Origin: Phytomonas francai
Taxonomy: Eukaryota; Euglenozoa; Kinetoplastea; Trypanosomatida; Trypanosomatidae
DNA length: 64,000 bases
NCBI GenBank assembly: GCA_001766655.1
Contig: MJCC01000001.1
Coordinates: 462,724-526,723 of the forward strand
Reading direction: 5' to 3'
Part shown: one piece after another, positions 28,241 through 38,582 of the stretch
Numbering within the stretch: position 1 is the stretch's first letter
Layout of the letters: every line of letters starts with the position of its first letter
Translations under genes and position numbers: made by a program
Notes under the pieces: generated by a model
Told to the model about the DNA's origin: nothing
Seen by the model: only the letters and a program-made list of their open reading frames with translations
Database searches by the model: none

Positions 28241-29581
28241 TTAATGAATATAAAAACAGGCGTACAGAATCACACACATTATCAAAAAAAAGAAGAATCG
28301 CTTCAGTAAAAATGAACTAGACTTCATTTTAACATTACTCGAATCCTTCATTGCTTTACGCATCTCCATCACCCTTTTGAAGATATTTAGATAAAGCGAA
28401 AAGCGCTCTTCTCTCACGCCTGTGTATCCCAAGTCTTCATCTGTACCATATCCAATATCTTCTGTGCCCACATAATCGACTTCGTCTGTTCGTGCCTTCT
28501 CCAACTCTTCAGAATTAACTTTGTTGATCCTGTATTGAACATTATCTACGTCCATAGCACGCAAAGTTGCCTTTTTATCACGCTCTGTGATGCTGTTAGA
28601 GTGATAATCAGATAGTTCTTGATTAACGCTAGAATGGTGTCCCTCACCCCGGGTTCGTTTAATTTTCTCCGTGAGGTAAATGGAATACCGCTCCCGCTCT
28701 ATCGCCGTTCGAAGCTCCTCTTCATACAAAAAATGCAATTCTAGAAGAAATTCAAGGTCTCTAACATCTTGTATGTAGCCAATCCATCGGTAGAATTTAG
28801 TAATACTACGATTGTACACACACTCCAGCAGTTTGGCCTCGGCCTCTGCCCTCGTCTGCTCAAGTGTTAGCGGGGTCCCCGGAGAGGACGCCAACAGCGT
28901 CCATAGTTTTCTACTTTTTCGATAATGTTCCTCCCCCAGGCTCGAAACGAAGTAAAGCATCTCCTCGTTGAGCCCCGTGCGGATGAGAAGCGTGTCGTGG
29001 ATTATAAATCGTGCCTGCGCAACTAGCAGCGCGTCCACAACGAGGAAAAAGATAAACGCCAAACCCACCGTGAGCACGGAGCTGCGAAGGCCGCGAGTCA
29101 CCGCGTGGAGCCCCCCCAACGCCTCTTCAGAGACCGCGCTGAGCTTGGAAAAGACATACGGAATGATGCCCGGGAACTCACTTTCGAGCTTGTTTTTTTC
29201 AGTCGAAACAAGTGACCCCGCGGCAAAGGGCGCGCCTTCGGTCTTTTCTTCGTCGTTATCTTTCCAGTTGAGAATGAAGGTCTCAGCGGCGGGGCCAGAG
29301 GGCCGTACGTACAGAGTCTGAGGTCCTGTACCTCGCTTTTTAGTTCGTTGGTGATGGGAAATGGTTTGCTTGCCACCTCCAGATTGCGCGACTAAAAAGT
29401 TGGAATAATTTTGAAAAAGCGACGTGTGCAGTGTGTTAAAGTTTGCATCCGGAGTGAGCGTATTGATTGATGTCGTGCCGGAGATCTCATTATACGTGCT
29501 TAAAGGAAAAGTTGTAGTTGAATTATCATTTTGATGGACTGTATCTTTGTGGTGTATTCTTTGGGCTTCTGCTTCTTGCAT
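28241..29581 (-). CDS. Hypothetical protein with internal span and C-terminal anchor
   Basis: 446 residues, not recognised. A polar N-terminus (1-160) is followed by one membrane segment (SVLTVGLAFIFFLVVDALLVA, about 172-192). A long charged helical region (195-425) contains acidic near-repeats (YVGTEDIGYGTDEDLGYTGV). A very hydrophobic last 20 residues (RFFFFLIMCVILYACFYIH) looks like a tail anchor. Both ends of the helical domain would then be membrane-tethered. No enzyme motif seen. Possibly an organelle-membrane or contact-site protein, but that is inference from topology. The ATG at 29581 is the first Met. Confidence 0.72.
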   Translation of the reverse strand: MQEAEAQRIHHKDTVHQNDNSTTTFPLSTYNEISGTTSINTLTPDANFNTLHTSLFQNYSNFLVAQSGGGKQTISHHQRTKKRGTGPQTLYVRPSGPAAETFILNWKDNDEEKTEGAPFAAGSLVSTEKNKLESEFPGIIPYVFSKLSAVSEEALGGLHAVTRGLRSSVLTVGLAFIFFLVVDALLVAQARFIIHDTLLIRTGLNEEMLYFVSSLGEEHYRKSRKLWTLLASSPGTPLTLEQTRAEAEAKLLECVYNRSITKFYRWIGYIQDVRDLEFLLELHFLYEEELRTAIERERYSIYLTEKIKRTRGEGHHSSVNQELSDYHSNSITERDKKATLRAMDVDNVQYRINKVNSEELEKARTDEVDYVGTEDIGYGTDEDLGYTGVREERFSLYLNIFKRVMEMRKAMKDSSNVKMKSSSFLLKRFFFFLIMCVILYACFYIH

Positions 29582-30157
29582 GCCGATGAAGAGAGAAATA
29601 TTCCAAATACTTTAGTTTCCTTTATTTTTTTTTCTTTTGGGAAAAGGCCTTGGTTTTTATTGTCGTTGAAATGGAGTCATAAATACCTATATTCGTTTCT
29701 TGTCGAGACGTTTACAAAAAAAAGGTATACATGAAATATCGCACCTGTTTTCAAGGTTTTTCCCCTTTCCATAAACACAGGCTCGATCATTTAAAAAATG
29801 CTGCTGAATACCATTTTTATGTTTACCATGTTCTCCCCCCCCCTCCACCACTGGGTGCGCATGATTTCCCACTTGTAGCTGGCATTATCGACATTTATGG
29901 TTTAATCGCGTGTCGCCCCGCACTTCCAAGCGCAGCGGAATTCAAAGTCTAATATCATATTCTCTTCCGGATCCTGCCCAACGCGTTGCACACAAATAGA
30001 GAGAAAGAAAGAGAGAGAGAGCTGCCTACCTGTGTGGATGTCTCTATCAAATATCGAGAGAGAGAGAGATATCGATACGGGTGTGTGTGTATAGGAATCC
30101 GGACCATTGAAGCGGCGTTCATCCCCGCACCCCCACCCCTATTTGGAGGCCGCTTTC
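29582..30157. other. Intergenic spacer with GA-rich repeats
   Basis: Contains two (GA)n blocks near 29999-30072, CT-rich on the coding strand, which may serve as splice-signal pyrimidine tracts. No gene seen. Confidence 0.65.
29999..30072. repeat. Interrupted (GA)n simple repeat
   Basis: Two GA/GAAA-rich blocks separated by about 28 bp of unique sequence. Confidence 0.85.
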
Positions 30158-32236
30158 CTAGCTCGCGGCGTGCTTAATTTTCCTGTGGAGGGCGTCGTAG
30201 GCGGCGCGGTCGCCGGCGGAGACGGAGGGGCGCACCCGCAGGAGGCTCTCCTCGAAGTCGTCGGCGCGGATCGTCGGGAGCGCGGCGCCCTCGCGGAGCT
30301 CGTCGGCGAGGTCGCGCTCGAGCGCGCGGAGCTCGTCGGGGGAGCGGGCGGCGTAGACGGCCTTGAGCGCGGTCAGCGAGGCCTCGCGGACGAGCGCGGC
30401 GAGGTCGGCCCCGCTGAAGCCCTCGAGCCGGCCGTCCTCGCCGAGGGCCTGGAGGTCGACGGCGGGGTCGACGGGATAGCGCCGGGCGTGGGTGCGCAGG
30501 ATCGCCCCGCGCTGCCGCGGCGACGGCAGGGCGACGTAGAGGAGCTTGTCGAGCCGCCCGGGCCGCAGCATCGCGGCGTCGATCATCTCCGGCCGGTTCG
30601 TCGCCCCGATCACGTAGAGCCCGGCCCGCCCCTCCACTCCGTCCAACTCCGTCAGCAGCTGGTTCACCACGCGCTCGCTGCTCGGGTTCGCGCGGTCGGC
30701 GCCGCGCCGCGGGGCCAGCGCGTCGAGCTCGTCGAAGAAGAGCACGCAGGGCGCGCTCGCGCGGCCGCGCGCGAAGACCATCCGCACGCTCCGCTCGCTC
30801 TCCCCGACGAACTTGTTCAGCAGCTCCGGGCCCTTGATCGAGATGAAGTTCGCGCCGGACTGGTTCGCGATCGCCTTCGCGACCAGCGTCTTCCCGCAGC
30901 CCGGCGGGCCGTAGAGCAGGACGCCGACGGGGTGGTCGAGGCCGAAGCGCGCGTGCAGGCGGGGGGCGCGGATGGGCTGCAGGACGCTCGTCAGCAGCTC
31001 CGCCCGGACGTCCTCGAGGGCGCCGACGTCGTCCCAACTCACGTTCGGGATCGTCGTGAAGCCCTCGCGCATCGCCGACGGCTGCACCCGCCGCGTCGCC
31101 GCCTTCAGCTCGTCGAAGGTCACGCAGAAGCCGGAAAGGTCCGCCTCCCCCCCGCCGTCGTCGTCGTCCTTTTCGTCGTGGTCGAGGTCGACCGTCTCGA
31201 GCGGGGAATCGGGCGAGCCCCCGTCTGCCCGCGCGCGCGCCGCCCGCAGCTCGCGCGACTTCCGCCGGATCGCGAGGATGCAGGCCTCTTTGATGAGAAG
31301 GTGCAGGTCCGCCCCGACGTACCCCGGGGTGAGGTTCGCCAGCTCGAAGAAATCGACATCCGCGGCGAGGTTGAGCTTCGCGCAGATGATCCGGAGGATG
31401 CTCACGCGCTCGTCGAGCGAGGGAATGCCGAGCGCGATCTCGCGGTCAAACCGCCCGGCTCGGCGCAGGGCGCTATCCAAGGCATCCGCACGATTCGTGG
31501 CGCCTATCACGCAGACTACCTTATGCTCATTCCGCCAAGCCTGCGCGAGCTGATCCATGCAGGTTAAAAGCTGCGCAACCAGGCGGCTCTCCATTCCCCG
31601 TGAGGCCTCCTCCCGCCTCCCGGCGATCGTGTCGATCTCGTCAATAAACACCATGCTCGGCGCGGCGGCAAGGGCGTCGAAAAAGAGGTTCCGCAGTTTC
31701 GCCTCGCTATCCCCGCTAATCCCAGAGATAATCTCCGGCCCCGTGACGAAAAAAATAGGAATTTTAAGCGTCCCCGCGATCGCGTGGGCGAGCTTTGTCT
31801 TGCCAACACCTGGCGGGCCGTGCAGGAGGACACCGCAGGGAGGGTCCGCGCCGAGAAAGGTGAAAAGCCGCGGCATGCGTATCGGCAGCTCAATAAGCTC
31901 TTTGATGATGGGAAGCTCCTTTGCAAGTCCCCCCATATCAGCGAGGGTGATCCCTGGAATGACACCTACAGGCGAGTTCGCCTCTTTGTCGACGTCCCCG
32001 GTAGGTTTGGAATCACCCTCCTTGGTCTCACGGCGTTCGCGCTTGTGGTTTGGGAGGCCGCTCGCTGTATCCTCCTCGTAGAAAGGGCGAGTGCCGCCTG
32101 TACCACTTTCCCGCCCCCCTCCCCTTTCCTTCCATCGCTTGCCGTCCGCCTTACCGCCACCACGGCGATAATTGCTCGGAGACTTCCGTGCTATGTGCCT
32201 GAGCTTGCCTTTCAATCGATCGCTTAGTTCGGACAT
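30158..32236 (-). CDS. NVL: NVL/Rix7-type tandem AAA ATPase (60S ribosome biogenesis)
   Basis: 692 residues. Rix7/NVL is a nucleolar unfoldase that strips factors from pre-60S particles. The N-terminus (1-90) is basic and low complexity, as expected for nucleolar targeting. The first AAA domain begins ITLADMGGLAKEL with Walker A GPPGVGKT (140-147), Walker B MVFIDEID (195-202), and IGATNRADALDSALRRAGRFDREI. The second begins VSWDDVGALEDVRAEL with Walker A GPPGCGKT (443-450), Walker B LFFDELD (499-505), and GATNRPEMIDAAMLRPGRLD. NVL-specific wording (GVLLHGPPGVGKTKLAHAIAGTL; SAMREGFTTIPNVSWDDVGA) separates it from CDC48. All ATPase residues are intact. DNA coding for the second half is far more GC-rich than the first. 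The ATG at 32236 is the start. Confidence 0.93.
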   Translation of the reverse strand: MSELSDRLKGKLRHIARKSPSNYRRGGGKADGKRWKERGGGRESGTGGTRPFYEEDTASGLPNHKRERRETKEGDSKPTGDVDKEANSPVGVIPGITLADMGGLAKELPIIKELIELPIRMPRLFTFLGADPPCGVLLHGPPGVGKTKLAHAIAGTLKIPIFFVTGPEIISGISGDSEAKLRNLFFDALAAAPSMVFIDEIDTIAGRREEASRGMESRLVAQLLTCMDQLAQAWRNEHKVVCVIGATNRADALDSALRRAGRFDREIALGIPSLDERVSILRIICAKLNLAADVDFFELANLTPGYVGADLHLLIKEACILAIRRKSRELRAARARADGGSPDSPLETVDLDHDEKDDDDGGGEADLSGFCVTFDELKAATRRVQPSAMREGFTTIPNVSWDDVGALEDVRAELLTSVLQPIRAPRLHARFGLDHPVGVLLYGPPGCGKTLVAKAIANQSGANFISIKGPELLNKFVGESERSVRMVFARGRASAPCVLFFDELDALAPRRGADRANPSSERVVNQLLTELDGVEGRAGLYVIGATNRPEMIDAAMLRPGRLDKLLYVALPSPRQRGAILRTHARRYPVDPAVDLQALGEDGRLEGFSGADLAALVREASLTALKAVYAARSPDELRALERDLADELREGAALPTIRADDFEESLLRVRPSVSAGDRAAYDALHRKIKHAAS

Positions 32237-32819
32237 TGCTATACAAATACGTGGGAAAGAAAGAAAACGAGATATGAAACGCGAGAGTCTACCTTACTAT
32301 TACTATATTAAAATCTTTATGGATAGCCAACAACATTCCACACCTCAACCCTTTCCAAACACGCAAGGAATGAATAATAATAATAATGATAATGATAATA
32401 ATTCGAACAAAGAGATAACAAAAATTATTCCTTGTGGCCATGCGATTAAATCTTTTACAGTCTTATAATTTTTATAAAAAATTACGCTGAAAAATAAGGG
32501 GACTACGACAGCTTCCTGTCTTCTTTTATTAGAGTCTGCGTGTTATACAGCACTATACACAAGAAAAAAAAAAGGTAATGTGAACCTAATATCACTTGAA
32601 TGCAAGATATATTTTAAGTATATCGTATATTTTCATACAGCAAACATGGCTACACTTCTCAGAACTTCCCTCCAATCCTCGCCTTTAACTAAATTCGAAT
32701 GAAGGAGATGAATCTTGCTGAACGATAAAAGATATGAGACTCAAACGTAAGTTAATACACACACACACAAAAAAAAAACATATAGATATAGCTATAGGCA
32801 TTTACTTTTCTTAAGAAAT
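32237..32819. other. Intergenic spacer
   Basis: AT-rich spacer with short (AAT)n near 32371-32400 and a (CA)n near 32758-32770. No gene seen. Confidence 0.7.
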
Positions 32820-34100
32820 TTACCGCCATTCCACATCTGCAAGCGTCTTCCCTTCTTTCATCAAATCCCACAGCGGTGACATCTCGCGGAGCTTCTCCAC
32901 CGTCTGCACGCACTCCTGAATCGTTAAATCGATTTCATGGTCGGTGGTGAACCGTGACAAGCCAAAGCGAATCGAGGTATGCGCGTTTTCCGCCTCGATA
33001 CCGAGAGCCCGCAGCACGTAGCTTGGCTCCAACGAGGCGCTTGTGCAGGCGCTCCCGCTTGAGACCGCGATATTCTTCATCCCCATCATCAAACTCTCGC
33101 CCTCGACGCAGGAAAAGCTCACATTTAGGCTGTTCGGCAGACGATGCTCGAGGTCGCCGTTGACGGCGATGTGCGTCAGGCGCTCCTGCAGCCCACGGAG
33201 AAGTTTATTGCGAAGGCGAAGGGTGTGCGCGTGATCCCTTTCCATCTCCTGTGCGCCGAGCTCGAAGGCCTTCCCCATGCCGACGACGAGCGCGGTGGGA
33301 AGCGTGCCGCTCCGGATCCCGCGCTCCTGCCCCCCCCCGTTGATGGGCGAGCGCAGGCGCACGCGGGGCCGTCGGCGGACGTAGAGCGCCCCGCACCCCT
33401 TCGGGCCGTAGAGCTTGTGCGCGGAGAGGGACATGAGGTCGATGTTGTCGCGCTCGACGTCGAGCGGGACCTTGCCGGCGGCCTGCGCGGCGTCGGTGTG
33501 GAAGAGCACCTTTCGCCGCCGGCAGAGCGCGCCGATCTCGCGGATGGGCTGGAGCACGCCGATCTCGTTGTTCGCCGCCATGCAGGAGACGAGGCACGTC
33601 GTTGGCCGGATCGCCGCGTCGAGCCGGGCGAGCTCGACCAGGCCGTCCGCGCGGACCGGGAGGTAGGTCACCTCGACCCCGTCCATCTCGAGCGCGCGGC
33701 AGGAGTCGAGCACGCACTTGTGCTCGGTCTGCAGCGTCACAACGTGGTTGCGACGCGCGCGGTGGTAGTGGGCGACCCCTTTGATAGCGATGTTATTCGA
33801 CTCCGTCGCGCCGCTGGTGAAGAAGATCTCCTTGGGGTGGGCCCCGACGAGCGAGGCGACCTGGCGCCGCGCGGCCTCGACGGCCTCCTCGGCCTGCCAG
33901 CCGTAGGCGTGGGAGCGGCTGTGCGCGTTGCCGAACTGCTCCGAGAGGTAGGGCAGCATCGCGTCGAGGACGCGGGGGTCGAGGGGGGCGGTGGCCTGCA
34001 CGTCGAGGTAGAGCGGGCGGCGCGGGGGGAGGGGGGGGGGGGCGGTCGCCGCGTGGCGCGCGACGCACACCTGCAGGCCGGCACGGCAAACCCGAAACAT
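32820..34100 (-). CDS. NFS1: Mitochondrial cysteine desulfurase
   Basis: 426 residues. Removes sulfur from cysteine for Fe-S cluster assembly and tRNA thiolation, a PLP enzyme working with ISD11, ISCU and frataxin in the mitochondrion. The N-terminus ([18 protein letters not shown]) is an import sequence. Conserved blocks: [55 protein letters not shown], and the PLP lysine K229 in [12 protein letters not shown]. The persulfide-forming C352 lies in [21 protein letters not shown]. The C-terminal eukaryotic extension ([10 protein letters not shown] to VEWR) is present. Everything required is intact. The 5' two thirds are extremely GC-rich. The ATG at 34100 opens directly into the targeting sequence. 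Confidence 0.97.
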   Translation of the reverse strand: MFRVCRAGLQVCVARHAATAPPPLPPRRPLYLDVQATAPLDPRVLDAMLPYLSEQFGNAHSRSHAYGWQAEEAVEAARRQVASLVGAHPKEIFFTSGATESNNIAIKGVAHYHRARRNHVVTLQTEHKCVLDSCRALEMDGVEVTYLPVRADGLVELARLDAAIRPTTCLVSCMAANNEIGVLQPIREIGALCRRRKVLFHTDAAQAAGKVPLDVERDNIDLMSLSAHKLYGPKGCGALYVRRRPRVRLRSPINGGGQERGIRSGTLPTALVVGMGKAFELGAQEMERDHAHTLRLRNKLLRGLQERLTHIAVNGDLEHRLPNSLNVSFSCVEGESLMMGMKNIAVSSGSACTSASLEPSYVLRALGIEAENAHTSIRFGLSRFTTDHEIDLTIQECVQTVEKLREMSPLWDLMKEGKTLADVEWR

Positions 34101-34885
34101 CCCACGCGAGCACGCACACGGAGAGAGAAAAGAAGGGAGTTGAAAATAAGAGGGAAAACGGGGTAAGGACGGGGGAGGTAGATGAGTGGTGGTTTTAACT
34201 CGATCACAAGGCGGCAGGAAGAGAAGGAGACCGAAAACGCGTAATGGGGAAAAATCGGTTACCGCGCCGCAGTAAAGTTTACCGTGAAAACAGTGCTGAT
34301 ACGAGTGTTATATCGACTAAAAAGTGATTATACTATAAGAGGAAAAAAACGACAACTGTGAAGGTGTGAAGCAAGAAAAAAAAAACTAATTGAAGCACCT
34401 TATCGTATTAGGGTATTACACGCACTTCTACTCGGGAAGGTTTAGACGTAAAACGGGAGGGCAAAAAAGGTGATGGTGGAATTCACATTCAGAGATCGAT
34501 CGCGGGAAAGCCATCAAGTGCACGCACATTCATACACACAGGCGTAAGGAACGATAGAAACTAAAAGGGAACCATCTCACAGTTAACAGGTTGGGAAAAC
34601 CTAAGATTTTTGTGTCGTATTCACGAAGTTTACTCGGGTTAACCCAAATACACGTAACAACGACAACAACAGTATTAACAATAGGAAGTAGAAGCCATTA
34701 ACTCTAAACATTAACGCAGGCTCTCGTATCTTATGATGGGACCCGAGGAACACCAACAACCTTTTTCCATCTCCTGGTACTTTCCAAGCCTCTTTCTTTC
34801 GTCAAGTATGAAAGAAAAAGAAAAATAGAGAGGAAATAAAGAAGGAATATAGAAGCCAGATTTTTTAAAAAGATACAGTAGAATT
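34101..34885. other. Intergenic spacer
   Basis: 785 bp, AT-rich with purine runs that are pyrimidine on the coding strand. I see no supported gene or RNA gene. Confidence 0.7.
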
Positions 34886-37800
34886 CTACCATAATATTTC
34901 AAGGCCGGCGCCCTCCGCGTCAATACCCGCACCATTCATCGTTCCATCTCCTTCGTCAACGCCATCCTCCCCCTCGCCAGGTGTAGCTGAACTTTGAGGA
35001 TACCAATGTGCAAAAGGATCCGCGAGCCCTGCTAACCCCACCACTTCACGCAGAATAAAAAGATATTTATGTGCCAGAGCGGAAGTTGACAGAGCGAAAA
35101 AATTGTCCCGCTCCTGCTTCGCTCGGAGGTCAGCTAACGAAAAATTGCGCAATTCCTCGGAAAGCTCATGGTCGGAATGCCCCTCAACAGGTGTGAAAAA
35201 CCACGGAAGCTCAAGAAAATACCCTTCTCGTATCTTTTTCTTTTCTTCTCCAGGACGCTCAACTTTTTCTTCTTTTGGACCCTCCCCCCACGCCGCTGAT
35301 ATCACATCTGGAGTCTCCGAACTCGACGTGCCGCTCGCCTCCCCCACGTCCTCTCCCAATTGCCCTAACGCCATGTCCGTCAGACGTATAAAATGGCGAT
35401 AGCTTAGGCTAGACGGGTAGGCCTGCGCGATAGCTCGCACGAGCTTCGTCCGATTGGCAATGCGGTAATGCGTGATAAGGCGTTGAATATCAGAAAACGA
35501 GAGGAAAAGACGACGTAGGTGGAGATCGTACGGGACGCCCTGCAGCGCGCTCTCCGAAGTGAGGGTCAGAATTAAAAATTGCCGAGAACGGCGGGCCTTC
35601 GGAAGGCTGCCCAGTGAACCCGCGGCCTCCGAACCAAATGAGCAATCCACGCCGTTATCACTCTTCGCAAAGTCATATAAAAGCACTTTTAGCGCGCCCA
35701 ACAGATCAGGGCGGTTTGAAAAGCTATCCAACAACACGTCGTAGTCATCCAATACAATAAAGTCGCGTTCGGAGCGCCACGCCGCGCAGATCGCCTCACG
35801 AACCCGCCGAATTCGCTCATTTTCATCGGGTATTTCAACCAGCCGTCTGCAGGAAATAAATTTAGTCGCGAAAGGTGAGGAAGTAAAATAATTTTGCGCG
35901 TTCTCTGCGAGTTTCCGCGTTATCGTGGTCTTCCCGCTCCCTACCCCACCTGTTAACACGGCAACACCGGAGAAGACATGACGGCTGCGAAGAACCTGCG
36001 AAATAAGCTGGCGAACACGCTCCCAATTTCGCTGAAAACTGCCATCATAATCAATAAAATCCCCTCCGCCCTCTGCTGTAGGCTCACTGAGTTCGTGGCT
36101 GACAAACCCCGCGGCAGCCTTATCGCGGCGTACCTCGCGCACCGCGCACTCAAAGTCCTCCCTGGTGAGGGGCTGAATGACCTCCGTCGCCGCCTCGACG
36201 GGTTTGGAGGGCTCCACTTTGAAATTCACGCGAAGGCCGCCCTCTAAAATAGAGGAGGGGGGTCCAGAAAATGATGAGGATGATCTGGCGGCGGTTGGGG
36301 TGTTTGACTGCCGGAGGAGGGCGTGGCTGACGGCGGCACGCACGACGCTCGCGATATCTGCACCGCTAAACCCCCTTGTACGCCGCGCAAGATCGACAAA
36401 ATCCACCGTCGATGGTGGTAAAAAAGAAATATCGCGGAGCTTTCGCGTGAGGGCGAGAAAGATCTTTTCGCGCGCGGGTGCATCGGGCGCGGTAATCGGG
36501 ATCTGTACCTCAAAAAAAAAGTCCCCAGTGTGTGTCAAGAACAAGGAGTTGACGGCCTGTACTTGCGTGGTTAAAGCAATAATCAGAAGATCCCGTGGGC
36601 GGTTCGGATCCGCGATAAAGGACCGAAATAATTCTGCAGCGTCGCTTTGCACGTGTATCTCGGGATTTTCTTGCATGAAATAACGATTCTGTTGAAAGAG
36701 CTCCTCAAAATCGTCAATAACGAGAACGTGAGTGAAATTCACACTACTGTTGTTGCTATTATCGGATGAATCCCTCGCTGCATGAGGATCATAATCCTTC
36801 GTATTTATTTCATCCACTGGGGTTTTCGTTGTTTCCTCAGAGGTGAAGATCTCCCATATGCTTTGTAGATCAACCTCTCCATCCTCTGTGAAGTTGTAAA
36901 ACATGTCCCTCACTTTTATAATTCTAAGCTTTGCCCTCGGTTCGAGAAGACGAGCTACCGCACGGGCGAGCAAAGTCTTTCCGTTACCTGGAGGTCCGTA
37001 CAAGAAAACGCCATGCACCTTTTCCAGCCCCAGTGCTTGCGATAGGTGTTCCGGATAATGGGAAAGTCGAGGAAGCACCACACGACGAAAGAGCTCCGAG
37101 AGCTCCCTTTGGAGGCCCCCAATCCCCAATTGAACGGACACGCTATCCACATCAAGGGAATGATCGCCAACCTCCTGTGTGGGCCTTGGGTCTCGAATCC
37201 TTCCATGCGCTGGATACCGATTCAGATGAATCCCAGTCGGTTCTAAATCAACGCCCACAGCAAAATTGGATTTCTCCACTCGAAAGTCCTCGGTTAGATC
37301 GACCTCCACGCAATGGCGAAGAAGGCCAACTACCTCATACCGTTTACTTGAGTTCCTTTCTAGAAAGAGATCAAACCAGAGCGGGGAGCTGTACAGACGA
37401 CGCCTCTGCTCATCCTTAACCTCTTCCGTTAAAGAAGAAGATAAACTTCCTTCGGGATGCGGGAGATCACAAACGATAACTTCGGAATATAATGCGCTAG
37501 AAACTGTGGAATTTTCACACACAAACTCTATCGGGTTTCTCAAAGAGCCCGATCGATTCGGGGTAGTGTTTGTTTCCATGCCGTTTTCAGTTGCTCGACG
37601 CAACAAAAGTGGCGGCACCGCGGTGCTTTCTCGTAGAACTACACGAATTAGGGGCTTTTCTTCACCTGGATTCGACCGAATTGTAAGGTTTAAGGTGGAA
37701 ATAGAAAGCCTAAGGAAGCTTTGGCTGCTCGCTGCATGCGCAAAGCATTGACGAGCATCGCGCGGGGGGTCAGAGTCCCGACAGCCGTGAACGCAGAGAA

Positions 37801-37918
37801 TACTAGGAACAGTATTTGCATGGCAGGCGATAACCCCCACGCTTAGCCATATCACACACGCTAAATACAAAAACCTAAGTTTGAAGGAGAATCGGTATGG
37901 GAGACTGCGTGTACGCAT
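34886..37918 (-). CDS. NSF-like tandem AAA protein with N-terminal signal sequence
   Basis: 1010 residues. The body follows NSF (SNARE-disassembly ATPase): GIGGLQRELSELFRR (about 265-279) opens D1, then VHGVFLYGPPGNGKTLLARA (Walker A 308-315), FSGADIASVVRAA (517-529), LTREDFECAV as the D1-D2 linker, and D2 with Walker A GGVGSGKT (657-664) and VLDDYDVLL. Odd points: D1 Walker B ends DD (VLVIDDFEEL), sensor 1 lacks Asn (IIALTTQ), and the arginine-finger segment reads LTHTGDF instead of RPGR. In place of the NSF N-domain there is a basic start, a hydrophobic stretch (17-31), a likely signal cleavage after A34, and about 225 residues with several NxS/T sequons. A secretory-lumen or membrane-anchored location is inferred. 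Start: ATG 37918. Confidence 0.8.
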   Translation of the reverse strand: MRTRSLPYRFSFKLRFLYLACVIWLSVGVIACHANTVPSILCVHGCRDSDPPRDARQCFAHAASSQSFLRLSISTLNLTIRSNPGEEKPLIRVVLRESTAVPPLLLRRATENGMETNTTPNRSGSLRNPIEFVCENSTVSSALYSEVIVCDLPHPEGSLSSSLTEEVKDEQRRRLYSSPLWFDLFLERNSSKRYEVVGLLRHCVEVDLTEDFRVEKSNFAVGVDLEPTGIHLNRYPAHGRIRDPRPTQEVGDHSLDVDSVSVQLGIGGLQRELSELFRRVVLPRLSHYPEHLSQALGLEKVHGVFLYGPPGNGKTLLARAVARLLEPRAKLRIIKVRDMFYNFTEDGEVDLQSIWEIFTSEETTKTPVDEINTKDYDPHAARDSSDNSNNSSVNFTHVLVIDDFEELFQQNRYFMQENPEIHVQSDAAELFRSFIADPNRPRDLLIIALTTQVQAVNSLFLTHTGDFFFEVQIPITAPDAPAREKIFLALTRKLRDISFLPPSTVDFVDLARRTRGFSGADIASVVRAAVSHALLRQSNTPTAARSSSSFSGPPSSILEGGLRVNFKVEPSKPVEAATEVIQPLTREDFECAVREVRRDKAAAGFVSHELSEPTAEGGGDFIDYDGSFQRNWERVRQLISQVLRSRHVFSGVAVLTGGVGSGKTTITRKLAENAQNYFTSSPFATKFISCRRLVEIPDENERIRRVREAICAAWRSERDFIVLDDYDVLLDSFSNRPDLLGALKVLLYDFAKSDNGVDCSFGSEAAGSLGSLPKARRSRQFLILTLTSESALQGVPYDLHLRRLFLSFSDIQRLITHYRIANRTKLVRAIAQAYPSSLSYRHFIRLTDMALGQLGEDVGEASGTSSSETPDVISAAWGEGPKEEKVERPGEEKKKIREGYFLELPWFFTPVEGHSDHELSEELRNFSLADLRAKQERDNFFALSTSALAHKYLFILREVVGLAGLADPFAHWYPQSSATPGEGEDGVDEGDGTMNGAGIDAEGAGLEILW

Positions 37919-38582
37919 TTTTCTAAAAAAAAGGAGGTTAAACACGTTATATGCAAAGATCACCCTTTTTATATAAATCTATGACCACAATTGCCCGTTA
38001 TCACTACGTGTGGGTGCACAGATCCTAGCCTTCCCCAATGACACTTGAAACAAACAGCCAACAAAACGTCAACGAGTGCTCTTAAGTCAGAAGAAAATAT
38101 ATATGTGTAGTAAACCAAAAAGAAGGGAAAAAAATGGAAAAAAAAGGATAAATTCATTATCTGCATGTGATAATTTTCATTAATTCATTCTTCTACATTT
38201 CGTTTCTGATTCGGGATTTTTATTTTTGATAGCTCTGGTTATCTGAGGATAAAACTATACAATTAGGTGTAAAAAAATGAAGATCGTACAGGGTGGTCAA
38301 AAATTCTAAAATAAAGAAGCTGAAAGATGGTACATAAACTACAGTTCGAACACAGAAGTACAAAAATAATAATAATAACAAGCAAACACAATGTTGAATC
38401 ATAGGCAAATAGGAAAAAAAAAATGTACAAAACACGTCGATCACCATTAATGGTTTTAATATAAACCATGAACATATTAAAGCACGCGTACAGCAGGATC
38501 TAAAATTGCCAATGTTCGGAAAATATTTGCCAATTGAGAACATTCTTCAGTCATTTCCATACCCTTTTCCTTTTTATCATCC
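37919..38582. other. Intergenic spacer
   Basis: AT-rich, no gene supported on either strand. Confidence 0.7.

Noticed and set aside
30107..31567. 486-codon + strand frame antisense to NVL
   Set aside because: Arg/Gly/Ala-rich shadow of a GC-rich gene; the opposite strand encodes an unmistakable AAA ATPase.
33144..34166. 340-codon + strand frame antisense to NFS1
   Set aside because: Same GC-shadow effect; NFS1 is intact on the other strand.
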